From: JAKAGZ01 sp963748105
GTDB lineage: Bacteria > Bacteroidota > Ignavibacteria > Ignavibacteriales > Ignavibacteriaceae
Length of the DNA: 64,000 nucleotides
NCBI GenBank assembly: GCA_963748105.1
Contig: CAVVHP010000011.1
Location: 1-64,000 of the forward strand
Direction of reading: 5' to 3'
In this document: positions 27,166 to 37,267 of the stretch, one piece after another
Position numbering within the stretch: the first letter of the stretch is position 1
Layout: the number at the start of each line of letters is the position of its first letter
Translations under genes and position numbers: made by a program
Notes under the pieces: model-generated
Database searches by the model: none
The model's input: the letters and a program-made list of their open reading frames with translations, nothing else
Told to the model about the DNA's origin: nothing

Positions 27166-28518
27166 TTAAGGTTTTAGCGATTTGTCGATTCCTTCCATTA
27201 ATGTTTCAACTGCAATAACCTTTATAGAAGTGTCGTTTTTTGCATTTTTTTGATTGTTTTTAGGAATAATTATTCTCTCAAATCCCAATTTCTCAGCTTC
27301 CTGTATCCTTTTTTCAATGTGTCCAACGCTGCGGATTTCGCCTCCCAGACCAACCTCTCCAATTAAAACGATCTGGTTATCAACCACTTTATCCAGCAGA
27401 CTTGAGACAATACTGCAGCAGACCGCAAGGTCTACAGCCGGTTCAGAAATTCTAACTCCGCCTGCAACGTTTAAAAACACATTATTAGCCGATAGCCTGT
27501 AGTTTCCTCTTTTTTCCAGTACAGCCAGTAAAATTGAAAGCCGCCTTTGATCAAAACCGGTTGTAACCCTTTGAGGGTAGCCGAAATTTGTTGGTGTTAC
27601 CAGCGCCTGTACTTCAAGAAGAAGCGGGCGGGTTCCCTCAATACTTGCCGTAACCACAGAACCGGGTGTTTCCCTGTCTCTTTCACTTAAAAAGAGCTCA
27701 CTCGGGTTCTTTACTTCGGTAAGTCCTTCCTCGTGCATTTCAAAAATGCCGATTTCGTTTGTGCTGCCAAACCTGTTTTTCTGTGCACGGAGAATTCTGA
27801 AAGTATGATTTGATTCTCCCTCAAACTGAATGACCGTATCAACGATGTGTTCAAGAATTTTCGGTCCGGCTATCATTCCTTCTTTTGTAACGTGACCTAC
27901 AACAATTACACAAAAATGTTTTTTCTTTGCTTCTTCCATTAATAGAGATGTGCATTCTCTTATTTGTGTTACAGTACCGGGTGAATTTTCTAGTTCGTTT
28001 CTGTAAACGGTTTGAATGGAATCTATTATTACAACAGAAGGTGAAAGCGATTTTATTGCCGAAAGAATCGGGCCCATATTAGTTTCGGCGAGCACATAAA
28101 AATTTTCTGATTTTAGCTTTAATCTTTGTGATCTTATTTTAATCTGTTTTTCTGATTCCTCACCCGTTACGTACAATACTTTTTCTTTTATCTTTGATGC
28201 CGACTGCATTACTAAAGTCGATTTACCAATACCGGGATCACCGCCTAACAGTATTACTGAGCCGGGCATCAATCCGCCACCAAGAACACGGTCAAATTCA
28301 TTTATACCCGTTTTAATTCTGTCGTCTTCTGTTGCGGTTATTTCCGTAATTTTTTTGAACCGAACTTCTCCTTTAAAGCTTGCTGGTTTTCTTTTATTAG
28401 TTTCAATTATTTCTTCAGTAAAAGAATTCCAGCTATCACATTCCGGACATTTACCCAGCCATTTCAGAGATTCATAAGCACAATTGGAACAGATATATTT
28501 TATTTTCGTTTTCGACAT
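27166..28518 (-). CDS. radA: DNA repair protein RadA
   Basis: About 450 residues from ATG 28518 (MSKTKIKYICSNC), three codons inside the longest frame. N-terminal C4 zinc finger CSNCAYESLKWLGKCPEC; RecA-type Walker A GGDPGIGKSTLVMQ; the RadA motif KNRFG in AQKNRFGSTNEIG; C-terminal Lon-like domain EVGLGGEIRSVGHIEKRIQEA. Hexameric branch-migration ATPase in recombination. Complete by length. Confidence 0.97.
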   Translation of the reverse strand: MSKTKIKYICSNCAYESLKWLGKCPECDSWNSFTEEIIETNKRKPASFKGEVRFKKITEITATEDDRIKTGINEFDRVLGGGLMPGSVILLGGDPGIGKSTLVMQSASKIKEKVLYVTGEESEKQIKIRSQRLKLKSENFYVLAETNMGPILSAIKSLSPSVVIIDSIQTVYRNELENSPGTVTQIRECTSLLMEEAKKKHFCVIVVGHVTKEGMIAGPKILEHIVDTVIQFEGESNHTFRILRAQKNRFGSTNEIGIFEMHEEGLTEVKNPSELFLSERDRETPGSVVTASIEGTRPLLLEVQALVTPTNFGYPQRVTTGFDQRRLSILLAVLEKRGNYRLSANNVFLNVAGGVRISEPAVDLAVCCSIVSSLLDKVVDNQIVLIGEVGLGGEIRSVGHIEKRIQEAEKLGFERIIIPKNNQKNAKNDTSIKVIAVETLMEGIDKSLKP

Positions 28519-28555
28519 AAAGAACATTATAAGTCTTCAGACAGGATAAATATTG

Positions 28556-28605
28556 TTGTTATTTCGAAGGAGTTCCGATCTTTCGTGACGACTGGGAAAT
28601 AACAA
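28556..28605. repeat. Short GTTATTTCGA-type palindrome
   Basis: Imperfect inverted repeat with terminal arms TTGTTATTTC / GGAAATAACAA, between the convergent-side ends of radA and alaS. Its arms resemble the GTCATTTCGA family found three times at 54-62 kb, and it may be a diverged short member. Confidence 0.5.
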
Positions 28606-28613
28606 AAATGATT

Positions 28614-31193
28614 TTATAAAAATTTACCAACTACTTTTTCTACTTCTTTTAAAGCGGTGGGAATATTATTCACTTCTTTACCGCCCGCCGTTGCAAGGTG
28701 AGGCCTGCCACCACCACCGCCGCCGACAAGCTTTGCGAGATCTCCAACAATTTTTCCTGCTGAAAGTTTTTTGTTTTTTATCAGGTTATCGGAAACAACA
28801 CAAACAATTCCTACTTTTCCTTCAAGATCTGCAAACAAAACACCCAGCCCGTTTTTAATCTTATTTCTCAGTTCATCGCCGAAGGATTTCAGCTCGTCCA
28901 TATTTTCCGCGTCTACTTTTGCCTTATAGACGTTTATCCCGTTAACATTCGCGGGGCTCTTTAATACCGTGTCAACCTGTCCGAGTTTATCCTGCAGTTT
29001 TAATCCTGAAATTTCTTTCTCAATTTTTTTCTTTTCCTCGGCAAGCTGTGCATATTTTTCTTCCTGCTGCTTAATTAAATCGAGTTGTTGCTGAATGTAA
29101 GCTTCAACACCTCTGCCGGTTACGGCTTCAATTCTTCTAACTCCGCTTGCAATAGATGATTCGCTTATAATCTTGAAAAGCCCGATCTCGGAAGAATTTT
29201 TAACGTGCGTTCCCCCGCAGAACTCCATGCTGAAATCCCCAAACTGGACCACGTTTACCTTATCCCCATACTTGTCGCCGAAGAACATCAGCGCACCCAT
29301 TTTTTTTGCCTGATCAAAAGGAATGTTTCTGTGGTGCTGAAGCTGAATATTCCTTCTTAGTTCTTCATTTACCATTGATTCAATGTCTTTTAACTCAATG
29401 TCCGAAAGTTTTGAAAAGTGAGTAAAGTCAAAGCGTAATCTATCCGGACCTACATAAGAACCAGCTTGGTGAACGTGGGTTCCCAGAATTTTCCTCAGTG
29501 CAGCGTGAATAAAATGAGTTGCCGAATGATTTCTCATAATATCCCAGCGGCGTGTTTCGTCAACGTGAGCAATTACTTCCGATCCGGGAATTACGGGGCT
29601 GTCCTGCTTGTTTTCGACTATGTGGATTGTTTTATTATCAACTTTTGTTACATCAACTACTTTTAGTTTATTTTTATCAATTAGTATTTCGCCAAGATCA
29701 TCAATTTGTCCTCCTGCTTCAACATAAAATGGGGTTTTGTCAAGAATAAGAAAATCATTTCCGTTTTCTTTTTCGTAACTGATAATTTGGGCCTGCGACT
29801 TTAATTCATCATAACCGGTGAATTCGGTTTTCCCTTCGATCTTTTTTATAGAAATTTCAGGCGCATAGCCAGTAAACTTGAGAGCCCCTGTTTCTGGATG
29901 GCTCCTTGATCGTTCCTTTTGTTCTTCCATTAATTTGTTAAAGCCGGCTTCATCAATTGTAAATCCATTTTCTTTAGCCATAGCATTTGTTAAATCTACT
30001 GGAAATCCAAAAGTATCGTAAAGTTTGAAAACATCTTCACCGGAAATAATATTTTGCTTTTTCTTCTTAAGGTTTTTAATAACATTATCAAACAAATCTA
30101 TTCCTCTATCTAGCGTTGCATTAAAACCTTCTTCTTCTGCTTTTACAACTTTTTTAACATATGCTTTTTTCTCATTAATCTCAGGGAAAACCTTTCCCAT
30201 ATCTTTAACAACAATGTCAACCAGTTCAAAAAGAAATGGCTTTTTCAAATTCAGTTTTCTTCCGTAACGCGCGGCTCTTCTCAGGATTCTGCGAAGCACA
30301 TAACCCCGGCCGTCATTCCCCGGAACAGCGCCGTCTGCAATTGCAAATGTCAGCGTGCGGATATGATCTGCAATTACGCGCATAGGAATTTTATTCTCTT
30401 CAGCATCATATTTAACGCCGGACATCTTTGAGACTTTTTTTATCAAAGGTGTGAAAACATCAGTGTCATAATTAGAGCCCTTCTTTTGAAGGACTGCGCA
30501 CATCCTTTCAAATCCCATTCCCGTATCCACGTGTTTTGCAGGAAGGTCATGAAGGTTACCATTTTCGTCACGGTTATACTGAATAAAAACAAGATTCCAT
30601 AATTCAATGCATTCCGGTTTCCCTGCATTTACCCACTTCGGGTTTTCAAAATCATCACTTAAATTTATGTGAATTTCTGAGCATGGGCCGCAGGGACCTG
30701 TTTCGCCCATTTCCCAGAAATTATCTTTTTCGTCAAAGGTTAAAATGTGTTCAGGATTTATGTCGGTTTCATTTTTCCAGATTTCAAGAGCTTCATCATC
30801 AGTTCTGTAAACTGTTGCGTAAAGTCTTTCTTTAGGAAGTTTCCATACATCCGTAAGTAATTCCCAGCCCCATTTAATCGCTTCTTTTTTATAATAATCT
30901 CCGAATGACCAGTTGCCGAGCATCTCGAAAAAAGTGTGATGATATGTGTCATGTCCAACCTCTTCAAGATCATTATGCTTCCCGCTAACACGAATACACT
31001 TCTGAGTATCTACAGCGCGCGAATATTGCCTTTTACCCGTTCCGAGAAATACATCTTTAAATTGATTCATTCCTGCATTTGTAAATAGCAAAGTGGGGTC
31101 ATCGAATGGAACCACGGGGGAACCTGGCACTATCCGGTGCTCTTTATTTCTGAAAAACTCTAAAAATTGTTGTCTTATTTCGCCTGAGGTCAT
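28614..31193 (-). CDS. alaS: Alanyl-tRNA synthetase
   Basis: 859 residues, normal length. Catalytic core begins MTSGEIRQQFLEFFRNKEHR with GSPVVPFDDPTLLFTNAGMN; class II motif 2/3 regions follow. Editing domain zinc ligands in RNHSATHFIHAALR and FCGGTHVKNSSEIG; C-terminal DHHA1 domain with a glycine-rich VGGGGGGRPHLATAGG. Charges tRNA-Ala and clears mischarged Ser and Gly. Single-gene unit. Confidence 0.98.
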   Translation of the reverse strand: MTSGEIRQQFLEFFRNKEHRIVPGSPVVPFDDPTLLFTNAGMNQFKDVFLGTGKRQYSRAVDTQKCIRVSGKHNDLEEVGHDTYHHTFFEMLGNWSFGDYYKKEAIKWGWELLTDVWKLPKERLYATVYRTDDEALEIWKNETDINPEHILTFDEKDNFWEMGETGPCGPCSEIHINLSDDFENPKWVNAGKPECIELWNLVFIQYNRDENGNLHDLPAKHVDTGMGFERMCAVLQKKGSNYDTDVFTPLIKKVSKMSGVKYDAEENKIPMRVIADHIRTLTFAIADGAVPGNDGRGYVLRRILRRAARYGRKLNLKKPFLFELVDIVVKDMGKVFPEINEKKAYVKKVVKAEEEGFNATLDRGIDLFDNVIKNLKKKKQNIISGEDVFKLYDTFGFPVDLTNAMAKENGFTIDEAGFNKLMEEQKERSRSHPETGALKFTGYAPEISIKKIEGKTEFTGYDELKSQAQIISYEKENGNDFLILDKTPFYVEAGGQIDDLGEILIDKNKLKVVDVTKVDNKTIHIVENKQDSPVIPGSEVIAHVDETRRWDIMRNHSATHFIHAALRKILGTHVHQAGSYVGPDRLRFDFTHFSKLSDIELKDIESMVNEELRRNIQLQHHRNIPFDQAKKMGALMFFGDKYGDKVNVVQFGDFSMEFCGGTHVKNSSEIGLFKIISESSIASGVRRIEAVTGRGVEAYIQQQLDLIKQQEEKYAQLAEEKKKIEKEISGLKLQDKLGQVDTVLKSPANVNGINVYKAKVDAENMDELKSFGDELRNKIKNGLGVLFADLEGKVGIVCVVSDNLIKNKKLSAGKIVGDLAKLVGGGGGGRPHLATAGGKEVNNIPTALKEVEKVVGKFL

Positions 31194-31377
31194 ATTCCTT
31201 TTTCCGATTAAAATGAATTAATAAAGATAATAAATTCAGCACTCACCATAAATAGCCGAATATTTGTACATACTTGTTCAGGTCTGGCCAAATGATAAAA
31301 TCTATTGTTTCAAATTGACCGGTAAATTTGTTAAATTTAATCAGTTAAGAATTTAATAACAAATTGAGCACCACACA

Positions 31378-31956
31378 TTGCCTCAAAACGCTAATTTATC
31401 TGATATAGAAATTATGAAGAGGGTTTCTTCGTATGATTCGAAAGCCCTTGAAATTCTGTATAACAGATATTCCCCACTTCTTTATACCCTGATTAAAAAA
31501 ACCGTAAATGATAAAGAATTGGCAGAGGAAATTCTTACAGAGGTTTTTGTAATTATCTGGCGCAAAATTCAATTGTTTGATGTGTACAAAGGAAATGTTT
31601 ATTCCTGGTTGGTAATACTTGCCAGAAATAAAGTGGTGGATACTTTGCGCAGATCCCGCGGGAATAAATTACCGGAATATACTGATGAATATGAAGATGA
31701 GTTTATAATTCCTAAACTTTCAAAAAACATCGATCCTCTTGATGTTAAAACAGCGTTAAGTATTAAAGATAGTGTTGAAACAGCTTTGAATAGGCTGACC
31801 GATGCACAAAAATATGTGCTTTACCTCGCATTCTATGAGGGATTTACTCAGAGTGAAATTGCTGAAAAGCTAAATATTCCTTATTCAACTGTGAAATCAA
31901 AAATAAAAATTGCTTCAACCAATTTGAAAGAATTTTTATTAAAAGGAGATTCATAG
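31378..31956 (+). CDS. ECF-type RNA polymerase sigma factor
   Basis: 192 residues starting at TTG 31378. Sigma region 2 in YSPLLYTLIKKTVNDKELAEEILTEVFV (written here in part as its key span) and WSWLVILARN-like segment SWLVILARNKVVDTLRR; sigma region 4 helix-turn-helix in LYLAFYEGFTQSEIAEKLN and PYSTVKSKIKIA. Its stop overlaps by one base the GTG start of an RskA-type anti-sigma gene, so the pair is a transmembrane signalling unit related to SigK/RskA. The weak ribosome site makes the TTG start provisional. Confidence 0.9.
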   Translation: MPQNANLSDIEIMKRVSSYDSKALEILYNRYSPLLYTLIKKTVNDKELAEEILTEVFVIIWRKIQLFDVYKGNVYSWLVILARNKVVDTLRRSRGNKLPEYTDEYEDEFIIPKLSKNIDPLDVKTALSIKDSVETALNRLTDAQKYVLYLAFYEGFTQSEIAEKLNIPYSTVKSKIKIASTNLKEFLLKGDS

Positions 31957-33068
31957 TGATTGACAATAATGAATATAATGAGCTCCTTTATGCATATTCT
32001 TTTGGATGTCTTGACGAAAAAGATCTCGCAAAATTAAAAACACACCTTGAGTCTGAAGGTAATTTCCCCTGGCAGGAACTTGGCGAGTTTCAGAATTTGT
32101 CTTCATTACTTCCCTCAATTTTGGCAATTGAAACTCCAGCCCCGGAAGTGAAGGATACTGTAGCCAGAAAACTTTATCGGATTCGGGATGAAATTAAAGC
32201 AAAAAGAGCGAAACAAAATAAGGATAATAAATCACCCCAATTAATTCCCGGTGCAGCCGAAGAAAAAAAAGAAGCTTTAGAAGAATCAGAAAACCCGAAA
32301 GAATCAGCAATAGATGATTTTGAACCCGTTACACCAATCAGAAAGACAGCTGACATCTTTAGCCATCCCGTAGAAGACACGGCAAAAAAGACTTCTGAGG
32401 AAACTGAAAGTAAAGTACACAAAACAGCAGAGAATGAAATCGATACCCTTTCTGATGCCGAAGTTGATGAACCTGAAAGTACTGAAGAGCCGGAGAAAAA
32501 GCTAAGTTATTTGGAAAGAAAGTATTCAAAAGATGTTAATAAGAAAGAGAGAGTAAATTCTAAATACCTGGTCACTATTTTCATATTAATTTTTGTTGTA
32601 GGCCTGATTGTTGTGTATCTAAAGATTAGCGGTGACGTTTCAGATTACGAGACAAAAATAAATTCGTTGAATAATCAAATCACTAAGCTTTCTAGTAAGG
32701 TTAGTCAAAACAGGGAACTTCAATTAATTCTGACATCAAAGGATTTAAGCACATTAAATCTTGAAGCTGTTAAGGCTCCCCCCAATACATATGGTAAGTT
32801 ATTTGTAAGCCCAGAGAACAGTAAGGGATTTATTCAGGTTCCAAATATGACGGAACTTTCTAATAATAACGTTTACCAGTTATGGATAGAAATTAATAGA
32901 CAGTATTATTCACTCACAATATTCAAAACAGCGGGTAATTTATCATACGTTGCATTCGATCTTCCAAGCATTACCAATTTAAGAAAAGTGAGCTTTTTAC
33001 TTACCGAAGAGCCTGAAGGAGGCTCAGGAGAACCTACAGGTAAAGTATTATTAAAAGGTGCATTTTAA
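31956..33068 (+). CDS. Anti-sigma-K factor RskA-family membrane protein
   Basis: 370 residues, GTG start overlapping the sigma factor stop, with AAAGGAG 7 bases upstream. N-terminal cytoplasmic anti-sigma region (LLYAYSFGCLDEKDLAKLKTHL) without the HxxxCxxC zinc motif; a long acidic, low-complexity linker at about residues 85-185; one membrane span near 207-222 (TIFILIFVVGLIVVYL); periplasmic RskA domain ending LTEEPEGGSGEPTGKVLLKG. The linker is longer than usual in the family. It holds the ECF sigma factor inactive until an envelope signal triggers proteolysis, by analogy with mycobacterial RskA. Confidence 0.9.
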   Translation: MIDNNEYNELLYAYSFGCLDEKDLAKLKTHLESEGNFPWQELGEFQNLSSLLPSILAIETPAPEVKDTVARKLYRIRDEIKAKRAKQNKDNKSPQLIPGAAEEKKEALEESENPKESAIDDFEPVTPIRKTADIFSHPVEDTAKKTSEETESKVHKTAENEIDTLSDAEVDEPESTEEPEKKLSYLERKYSKDVNKKERVNSKYLVTIFILIFVVGLIVVYLKISGDVSDYETKINSLNNQITKLSSKVSQNRELQLILTSKDLSTLNLEAVKAPPNTYGKLFVSPENSKGFIQVPNMTELSNNNVYQLWIEINRQYYSLTIFKTAGNLSYVAFDLPSITNLRKVSFLLTEEPEGGSGEPTGKVLLKGAF

Positions 33069-33580
33069 CTGTGTCCCTTTTCTTCCCACCAGACAAGAAA
33101 TAAAATTCCAATTGTAATTATTATAACAGGCCAGTAATTTCCTGCAACCCTGAACATTGAACCATAAAAGGAAACAAAACTAATATTTCCAATAGTAATT
33201 GTAAAAATTATTCCCAGTAAAAGAAAAATACCTGAAAGAATAATTACCTTTTTTCTTTTAGTATCATCATAGTAAACCATTAAGAAGGCAATTCCAACCA
33301 TTAGCAAAGATGTGGGCAGATAAAGTTGTGAATTCCAGAAAATTAGAAAATTATTAACTATATATAACAAGATGCCTATAAGAAAAATAATTGTGCCTAG
33401 AAAAAGACTAAGTGGTTGATCCTGTCCAAATGAAACGTAAGAAGAACTAACACCGAAAAAAACGAATGCATACCCAACAAGTTCACTACCGGACAAAGAA
33501 ATTATTCCGAAGATTTTTAATATTAATGCCAGGGCTAAAAATATTAAAAGGTAGGTTAAGATAGATTGGTAAATTTTCAC
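33065..33580 (-). CDS. Hypothetical multi-span membrane protein
   Basis: 171 residues with about six hydrophobic segments, for example ILTYLLIFLALALILKIFGI, LFLGTIIFLIGILLYIV and VIIITIGILFLVWW. No conserved domain recognised. Overlaps the 3' end of the rskA gene by 4 bp on the opposite strand. A role near the envelope-stress pair would only be guesswork. Confidence 0.65.
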   Translation of the reverse strand: MKIYQSILTYLLIFLALALILKIFGIISLSGSELVGYAFVFFGVSSSYVSFGQDQPLSLFLGTIIFLIGILLYIVNNFLIFWNSQLYLPTSLLMVGIAFLMVYYDDTKRKKVIILSGIFLLLGIIFTITIGNISFVSFYGSMFRVAGNYWPVIIITIGILFLVWWEEKGHS

Positions 33581-33645
33581 TTGGTAATCAGCTTTAATTA
33601 TCAGAAGAAATAAGGACTAATTGTACTAAACAATTTAACACAAAT

Positions 33646-34569
33646 TTATAAAATTCTCATTCCCATACTTGACGCAATTATGTCAACTGCAAAATCGGCA
33701 CTTTTATTTTTATCATCCAGAATGGGGTTAACTTCAGTAATTTCGAGCGAAGACATACAGCCACAATCTGCAATAGCTTCCATTAATAAATGTGCTTCCC
33801 TATAACTAAGCCCACCCGGTACCGGTGTACCAACACCCGGCGCAACGGTAGGATCAACGCTATCAAGATCGAAACTAACGTGAATGTGATCCACTTTTTC
33901 TTTGAACTCTTTTAAAACGCGTGTGATAATTCTGTGTACTCCGAGTTTATCAACATCCGTCATAGTATATACGGGCAGATGTATTTTCTTCACCAAATCT
34001 CTTTCAAGCTTATCTATACTTCTGATTCCTATTAAAGCACAGTTTTCCGGATTTAGTTTTGGAGAAAAACCGTAAAGTTTAGTAAGTTTTTCATTTCCTA
34101 ATCCGAGTGACGCGGAAAGCGGCATACCGTGAATGTTTCCCGATGGAGATATTTTATCTGTGTTCATGTCAGAGTGAGCATCTATCCAGATAACACCAAG
34201 TTTCTTTTTGTGTTTTTTGCAATAAGCAGAAATTCCCGCTATTGAACCAAGTGCCATTGAATGATCACCGCCGACACATAAAGGAAATCTGTCCTGTTCA
34301 AGAGTTCTTTCAACTTTCTTGGCCAACGTAGTGGCTGTTTTAATTATTTGATTTACATATTTTAATTTCGGATTGGTGATTTTCTGACGTTCCATTATTT
34401 CTATGTGAACGTCTCCGGTATCAATTACTTTATATCCAAGCTTTTCAAGCTTTTCTGTTAGGCCGGCTATTCTTATAGCGGAAGGACCCATGTCAACGCC
34501 TCTTCTGCCTGCGCCAAGGTCCATAGGAAATCCAATAATATTAATCGTTTTGGTCTGTGGCTTTTTCAT
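33646..34569 (-). CDS. rocF: Arginase
   Basis: About 307 residues from ATG 34569 (MKKPQTKTINIIGFPMDLG), 13 codons inside the longest frame. Hydrolyses arginine to ornithine and urea. Manganese ligands in CVGGDHSMALG, WIDAHSDMNT and SFDLDSVDP; the NIHGMPLSASLG loop is the arginase rather than agmatinase type. N-terminal GAGRRGVDMGPSAIR fits. Monocistronic; no urease or ornithine gene adjoins. Confidence 0.95.
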   Translation of the reverse strand: MKKPQTKTINIIGFPMDLGAGRRGVDMGPSAIRIAGLTEKLEKLGYKVIDTGDVHIEIMERQKITNPKLKYVNQIIKTATTLAKKVERTLEQDRFPLCVGGDHSMALGSIAGISAYCKKHKKKLGVIWIDAHSDMNTDKISPSGNIHGMPLSASLGLGNEKLTKLYGFSPKLNPENCALIGIRSIDKLERDLVKKIHLPVYTMTDVDKLGVHRIITRVLKEFKEKVDHIHVSFDLDSVDPTVAPGVGTPVPGGLSYREAHLLMEAIADCGCMSSLEITEVNPILDDKNKSADFAVDIIASSMGMRIL

Positions 34570-34786
34570 AAAAGTATAATTAAGAATTTTATAGATATGA
34601 AGTGGCACAAGTTATAAAGATTCGTGCTAATATTCCATCCACTGATTTCTGAAAACCGGGGTTTTTGTTTGAATTTCTTAAAAAATGAAGGAATATCTGT
34701 TCTAAAACTATTTAAGTTTATGTGTATATTTTGAATAGAAATTAGATATAATACAATTCCAGAAAATAAGATTAATGGAAAATTAA

Positions 34787-36118
34787 ATGACTAATCAGCA
34801 GCCGATGATAAGCGTTGGTATTCTTACTGAAAAACAGGTGCTATTTGAGCTTTATGGTGATTTTAAATGCTATGGAATGAAAAATACCTTCAGTGGAAGA
34901 TACTTGGCTGAAATAGAAGGTGATAAAATTATTTGTAGGCGTGGAAATGAGAAATTGGAAATTATAGGAGAGATTATTTTTGAACCCGAGGAAATGGGAA
35001 TGGAATCATTTCTTATCAGAAATGTAAGTGTTGGTGATAAGTTCCACTGGCAAAGAAAAGAGAATGAAAGATTTATTGGCCAGCTAAAATTGCTAAAAAA
35101 TAAAGATAAAATTACAGTAATAAATATTCTTCCAATAGAAAGTTACCTAACAAGCGTAATTTCTTCCGAGATGAGTGCCAGGAGCCCGGTTGAAGCATTA
35201 AAAGCACATGCAATTATTTCTCGAAGCTGGCTCTTTTCCCAGATATCAAAAAAAGGAAAAGATAAAACCGGTATCGGATATGATTCAGATACAGAGCATA
35301 TTAAATGGTACGACAGGGAAGAACACGATCTTTTTGATGTTTGTAATGATGATCATTGCCAGAGATATCACGGAATTACAAAAGTGTTTACCGGTGTTGC
35401 AAGTAAAGCAGCGGAGGAAACTGCGGGATTAGTATTAATGAACGGAAATGAAATTTGCGATGCGCGGTATTCAAAATGCTGCGGCGGAATTTCTGAAAAT
35501 TTTGAAAACGTATGGGCACCGGTCAATCATCCATATCTGAAATCTGTAATCGATTATAAATTTGAACCGGAGAATTTTAATTTAGACCTTGCTAAAGAAG
35601 AAAATGCTGAAAAGTGGATAAGAGGAAATCCGCATTCATTTTGTAATACGACAGACAGAACAGTACTCTCTCAGATTCTTGTTGATTTCGATCAATCGAC
35701 AAAAGATTTTTTCAGGTGGAAAGTTGAATACAGCCGTAAGGAACTTTCGGAAATTATTAAAGAAAAAAGTGGAATCGATTTCCGAGAAATAATAGATCTC
35801 ATTCCTATTGAACGCGGAGCTTCAGGCAGAATAATTAAATTACAAATAGTTGGTACTCAGAAAACCCTTATCGTGGGCAAGGAACTTGAAATTAGAAGAT
35901 TTCTTTCCCCATCACATTTATACAGCTCGGCTTTTGTTGTTGAAAAAGTTGGACAGAAAGAAAGCTCGCCCGCAAGATTTATCCTGCATGGCGCAGGATG
36001 GGGGCACGGGGTCGGATTATGCCAGATCGGGGCTGGAGTAATGGCATCGGATGGTTATTATTTTGATGAAATACTTCTGCATTATTTTTCCGACGTTAAA
36101 CTAAAGAAAATTTACTGA
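34787..36118 (+). CDS. SpoIID/LytB domain protein
   Basis: 443 residues without an evident signal peptide. The SpoIID domain spans about 110-440: NILPIESYLTSVISSEMSAR, EALKAHAIISRSWLFS, AAEETAGLVLMNG, CGGISENFENVW and the terminal ILHGAGWGHGVGLCQIGAG. SpoIID is a lytic transglycosylase acting on denuded peptidoglycan; the proposed catalytic Glu corresponds to the one in SSEMSA. In a non-sporulating organism its substrate is unknown. First gene of a four-gene run with two glycosyltransferases and a DUF4922 gene, suggesting a conserved envelope-glycan pathway (inference). Confidence 0.88.
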   Translation: MTNQQPMISVGILTEKQVLFELYGDFKCYGMKNTFSGRYLAEIEGDKIICRRGNEKLEIIGEIIFEPEEMGMESFLIRNVSVGDKFHWQRKENERFIGQLKLLKNKDKITVINILPIESYLTSVISSEMSARSPVEALKAHAIISRSWLFSQISKKGKDKTGIGYDSDTEHIKWYDREEHDLFDVCNDDHCQRYHGITKVFTGVASKAAEETAGLVLMNGNEICDARYSKCCGGISENFENVWAPVNHPYLKSVIDYKFEPENFNLDLAKEENAEKWIRGNPHSFCNTTDRTVLSQILVDFDQSTKDFFRWKVEYSRKELSEIIKEKSGIDFREIIDLIPIERGASGRIIKLQIVGTQKTLIVGKELEIRRFLSPSHLYSSAFVVEKVGQKESSPARFILHGAGWGHGVGLCQIGAGVMASDGYYFDEILLHYFSDVKLKKIY

Positions 36119-36153
36119 TCAGAATATTTAATAATTGTTTTAACCGATAATTT

Positions 36154-37260
36154 ATGAACATACTTTATTCCTGCCTTTCAAATAGTTGGGGCGGCATGGA
36201 GATGCTGACAATAATTCAGATGCAGCAGCTTGTGGACAGAAAGATTGCTGTCGAATTACTTTGTCTAACAGATTCAAAAATGCAAAAAGAGGCTGGAAAA
36301 AAAGGTCTTAAATGTTTTACAATCAATTCTGCAAATAGTGTTAATCCTGCCGGGATTACGAAAGTAATGTCTTATCTGAAAGCCAAAAAATTTGATTTGA
36401 TTCATTCTCATGCTTCAGGGGATCTGTGGACAGTAGTACCGGCCCTAAAAATTTCGCGAAATAAAATTCCATTAATACTAACAAAGCATGTTGGTTCTTA
36501 CATAGTTAAAAAAGACTTTCTTCACAAGCGTTTATATAACCGGGTAAATCTTGCTTTGGCTATAAGTAACGTGATAAAAACAAATTTGATAGAGACCACA
36601 CCCCTAACGGAAGAAAAAATTATACTTATTCATAATGGTATAGATATAAATAGGTTTGATCCTTCCAAAGCCGACCGCGAAAAAGTCAGATCGGAATTTA
36701 ATATTGCTAGGGATGAAGTCGTAATTGGAACGATGGGCAGATTTAGTCCCGGGAAAGGGCATGAAGAATTTTTAATTGCCGCAAAGGATCTAAATTTAAA
36801 AAATAAGAACTTAAAATTTGTAATTGTTGGAGAAGCGAGTTACAAAGAAGAAGCTTATTATGAAAAGATCGAGATTCTTTCTAATGATCTTGGTCTAAAT
36901 AATATAATTTTTACCGGCTATGTTAGCGACACTAAAAACATTTTGGCCGCAATGGATATATTTGTATTTCCTTCGCACGCTGAGTCTTTTGGATTAGCGC
37001 TGACAGAGGCAATGGCGATGGAATTACCCTCCGTTTCCTCTAATTCTGATGGTGTACTCGATATAACGGTGGATAATGAAACAGGTTTTCTTTTTGAAAA
37101 CAAAAATTCAGAAGATATGGCTGAAAAAATTAACAAATTGATTTTATCAAAGGACTTGAGAGAAAAATTCGGGAAAGCAGCCCGTTTGCGCGTAGTCAAC
37201 AAATTTAATCTGCATAAGCAAACCGATAAAATTATTGAAATCTACTCCGAACAAATTTAA
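36154..37260 (+). CDS. Glycosyltransferase family 4 (GT-B)
   Basis: 368 residues. N-terminal GT-B domain with SWGGMEMLTI at the donor loop region; C-terminal domain GTMGRFSPGKGHEEFLIA and the E-x7-E motif SHAESFGLALTEAMAMELP, typical of GT4 retaining transferases using nucleotide sugars. Starts 36 bp after the SpoIID gene; ends 7 bp before the GT2 start. Likely adds a sugar to a surface glycan; acceptor unknown. Confidence 0.9.
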   Translation: MNILYSCLSNSWGGMEMLTIIQMQQLVDRKIAVELLCLTDSKMQKEAGKKGLKCFTINSANSVNPAGITKVMSYLKAKKFDLIHSHASGDLWTVVPALKISRNKIPLILTKHVGSYIVKKDFLHKRLYNRVNLALAISNVIKTNLIETTPLTEEKIILIHNGIDINRFDPSKADREKVRSEFNIARDEVVIGTMGRFSPGKGHEEFLIAAKDLNLKNKNLKFVIVGEASYKEEAYYEKIEILSNDLGLNNIIFTGYVSDTKNILAAMDIFVFPSHAESFGLALTEAMAMELPSVSSNSDGVLDITVDNETGFLFENKNSEDMAEKINKLILSKDLREKFGKAARLRVVNKFNLHKQTDKIIEIYSEQI

Positions 37261-37267
37261 AACAATA

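Noticed and set aside
31241..31377. tRNA or riboswitch in the gap between alaS and the ECF sigma gene
   Set aside because: No cloverleaf or conserved aptamer motif could be found; it is AT-rich promoter-type sequence.
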